From: Bacteroidota bacterium
GTDB lineage: Bacteria; Bacteroidota; Bacteroidia; Chitinophagales; Chitinophagaceae
Assembly (NCBI GenBank): GCA_023422565.1
Contig: JAFAGR010000093.1
Coordinates: forward strand, 1 to 42,883
Direction: 5' to 3'
DNA length: 42,883 bases
In this document: positions 41,616 to 42,883 of the stretch, one piece after another
Position numbering within the stretch: the stretch's first letter is position 1
Layout of the letters: the number at the start of each line of letters is the position of its first letter
The notes under the pieces: generated by a model
Told to the model about the DNA's origin: nothing
What the model saw: only the letters and a program-made list of their open reading frames with translations
The model's database searches: none
Position numbers and translations under genes: made by a program

Positions 41616-42883
41616 ATGGCATTCAAAAAAGAAAATCGTCCAAAAGCTGCGTTTTCTCAGATCACGATCGGTCTTGCCTCTCCCGACACCATCCTGGAAA
41701 GGAGTTATGGTGAGGTGCTGAAGCCTGAAACGATCAACTATCGTACATATAAACCGGAAAGGGATGGCCTTTTTTGCGAAAGGATATTCGGACCGGTAAA
41801 GGATTATGAATGCGCATGCGGAAAGTACAAGCGTATCCGTTACAAGGGTATCGTGTGCGACCGCTGCGGTGTGGAAGTAACAGAAAAGAAAGTACGCCGT
41901 GAAAGAATGGGCCACATCAAACTGGTGGTGCCTGTCGTTCATATCTGGTATTTCAAATCGCTTCCAAACAAGATCGGTTACCTGTTGGGCATGAGCTCAA
42001 AGAAACTCGAAACGATCGTGTACTATGAGCGCTTCGTGGTTATTCAATCAGGTGTGCGTGCCGATAAGGGCCAGAACTATGGCGACCTGCTTACTGAAGA
42101 AGAATACCTCGATATACTTGATGCTTTGCCGAAAGACAATCAGCATCTTCCTGATGAAGATCCTGAAAAGTTCGTGGCGAAGATGGGAGCAGAAGCGGTT
42201 CATGCCATGCTGGAACGCCTTGATCTTGATCAACTGAGCTTCGACCTTCGTAACGCGGCAGCAAACGAAACTTCACAGCAACGTAAAGCAGATGCCTTAA
42301 AGCGTCTAAGCGTTGTAGAGAGTTTCCGTGATGCAAATACTCGTATCAACAACCGTCCTGAATGGATGGTGATGCAATACATTCCGGTTATTCCACCTGA
42401 GCTTCGTCCGCTCGTTCCATTGGATGGCGGCCGTTTCGCGTCTTCTGATCTTAACGACCTTTATCGTCGTGTGATCATCCGCAACAACCGTTTGAAAAGA
42501 CTGTTGGAAATTAAAGCACCTGAAGTGATCCTTCGTAACGAAAAAAGGATGCTGCAGGAAGCGATCGATTCATTGTTCGATAACAGCCGTAAATCAAATG
42601 CCGTAAAAGCAGAAGGCGGACGTGCTCTGAAATCTTTGAGCGATGTATTGAAAGGTAAACAAGGCCGTTTCCGTCAGAACCTTTTGGGTAAGCGTGTTGA
42701 CTACTCAGGCCGTTCGGTTATCGTGGTTGGTCCGGAATTGAAAATGCACGAGTGCGGACTTCCAAAAGACATGGCTGCGGAATTGTTCAAGCCATTTATT
42801 ATTCGCAAACTGATTGAAAGAGGTATCGTAAAAACAGTAAAGTCTGCAAGGAAACTTGTTGATAAAAAAGAAGCTGTTGTTTG
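41616..42883 (+). CDS. rpoC: RNA polymerase beta' subunit, 5' part only
   Basis: The frame starts MAFKKENRPKAAFSQITIGL and stays open to the window edge, giving 422 residues of about 1400. Visible landmarks are PETINYRTYKPERDGLFCERIFGP, the zinc-binding site CACGKYKRIRYKGIVCDRCG, and the KQGRFRQNLLGKRVDYSGRS region that precedes the active site. The catalytic NADFDGD lies outside the window. The gap to rpoB holds a 34-bp palindrome and AT-rich words (attcaaaattcaaaattta). Confidence 0.98.
   Translation, partial: MAFKKENRPKAAFSQITIGLASPDTILERSYGEVLKPETINYRTYKPERDGLFCERIFGPVKDYECACGKYKRIRYKGIVCDRCGVEVTEKKVRRERMGHIKLVVPVVHIWYFKSLPNKIGYLLGMSSKKLETIVYYERFVVIQSGVRADKGQNYGDLLTEEEYLDILDALPKDNQHLPDEDPEKFVAKMGAEAVHAMLERLDLDQLSFDLRNAAANETSQQRKADALKRLSVVESFRDANTRINNRPEWMVMQYIPVIPPELRPLVPLDGGRFASSDLNDLYRRVIIRNNRLKRLLEIKAPEVILRNEKRMLQEAIDSLFDNSRKSNAVKAEGGRALKSLSDVLKGKQGRFRQNLLGKRVDYSGRSVIVVGPELKMHECGLPKDMAAELFKPFIIRKLIERGIVKTVKSARKLVDKKEAVV

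Overview
The window looks like a chromosomal piece of a Bacteroidota bacterium, probably of the Chitinophagales/Sphingobacteriales side. The evidence is the Bacteroidota promoter word TAnnTTTG in front of rpsU, the tRNA-tuf cluster, rplK and rpoB; type IX secretion (T9SS) proteins and sorting domains; and the phylum-typical order rpsU - tyrosine recombinase - hpf - tRNA-Thr/Tyr/Gly/Thr - tuf - tRNA-Trp - secE - nusG ... rplKAJL ... rpoBC.

Layout. 1-977 is gene-less and repeat-rich. 978-1874 is a cyanophycinase-like peptidase, followed by 1.1 kb of non-coding repeats, including a 0.5-kb palindromic tandem array. 3006-6618 holds a membrane protein, a secreted alpha/beta hydrolase, a degraded nucleotidyltransferase gene pair and tyrS. 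6859-14337 holds two small exported proteins and a PorV/PorQ-family protein next to a 1698-residue PorU2-like C25 sortase. 14524-18970 is a minus-strand block: a modification-dependent (SRA-like plus HNH) endonuclease, a membrane protein, an acyltransferase, a GT-C-like polytopic protein and ribE. 19089-24010 is the translation/secretion core listed above. 24028-32532 is an accessory insert between nusG and rplK: a DUF4920 protein, an LTA-synthase-like phosphotransferase, and a convergent three-gene operon with a YadA-head/S74 protein, a small exported protein and a T9SS cargo protein. 32838-35155 is rplKAJL. 35359-37237 is a second insert, with an IS1595-like transposase and a PAP2 phosphatase. 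37710 to the end is rpoB and the first 422 codons of rpoC.

The most unusual content is non-coding. Two families of small structured repeats are visible. One is a 46-bp double hairpin, with three copies of identical length and covarying stems; each copy sits in a sequence whose uninterrupted counterpart is present elsewhere in the window, and two sit in partial tRNA duplicates beside intact tRNA genes. The other is a 70-94-bp element with a closing stem and two internal hairpins, with three copies and a covarying closing stem. Both use a hairpin core GACCGNAGCGTC. No transposase for either is encoded here, so any mobilising protein would have to act in trans. All statements come from reading the sequence; no database search or folding program was run.
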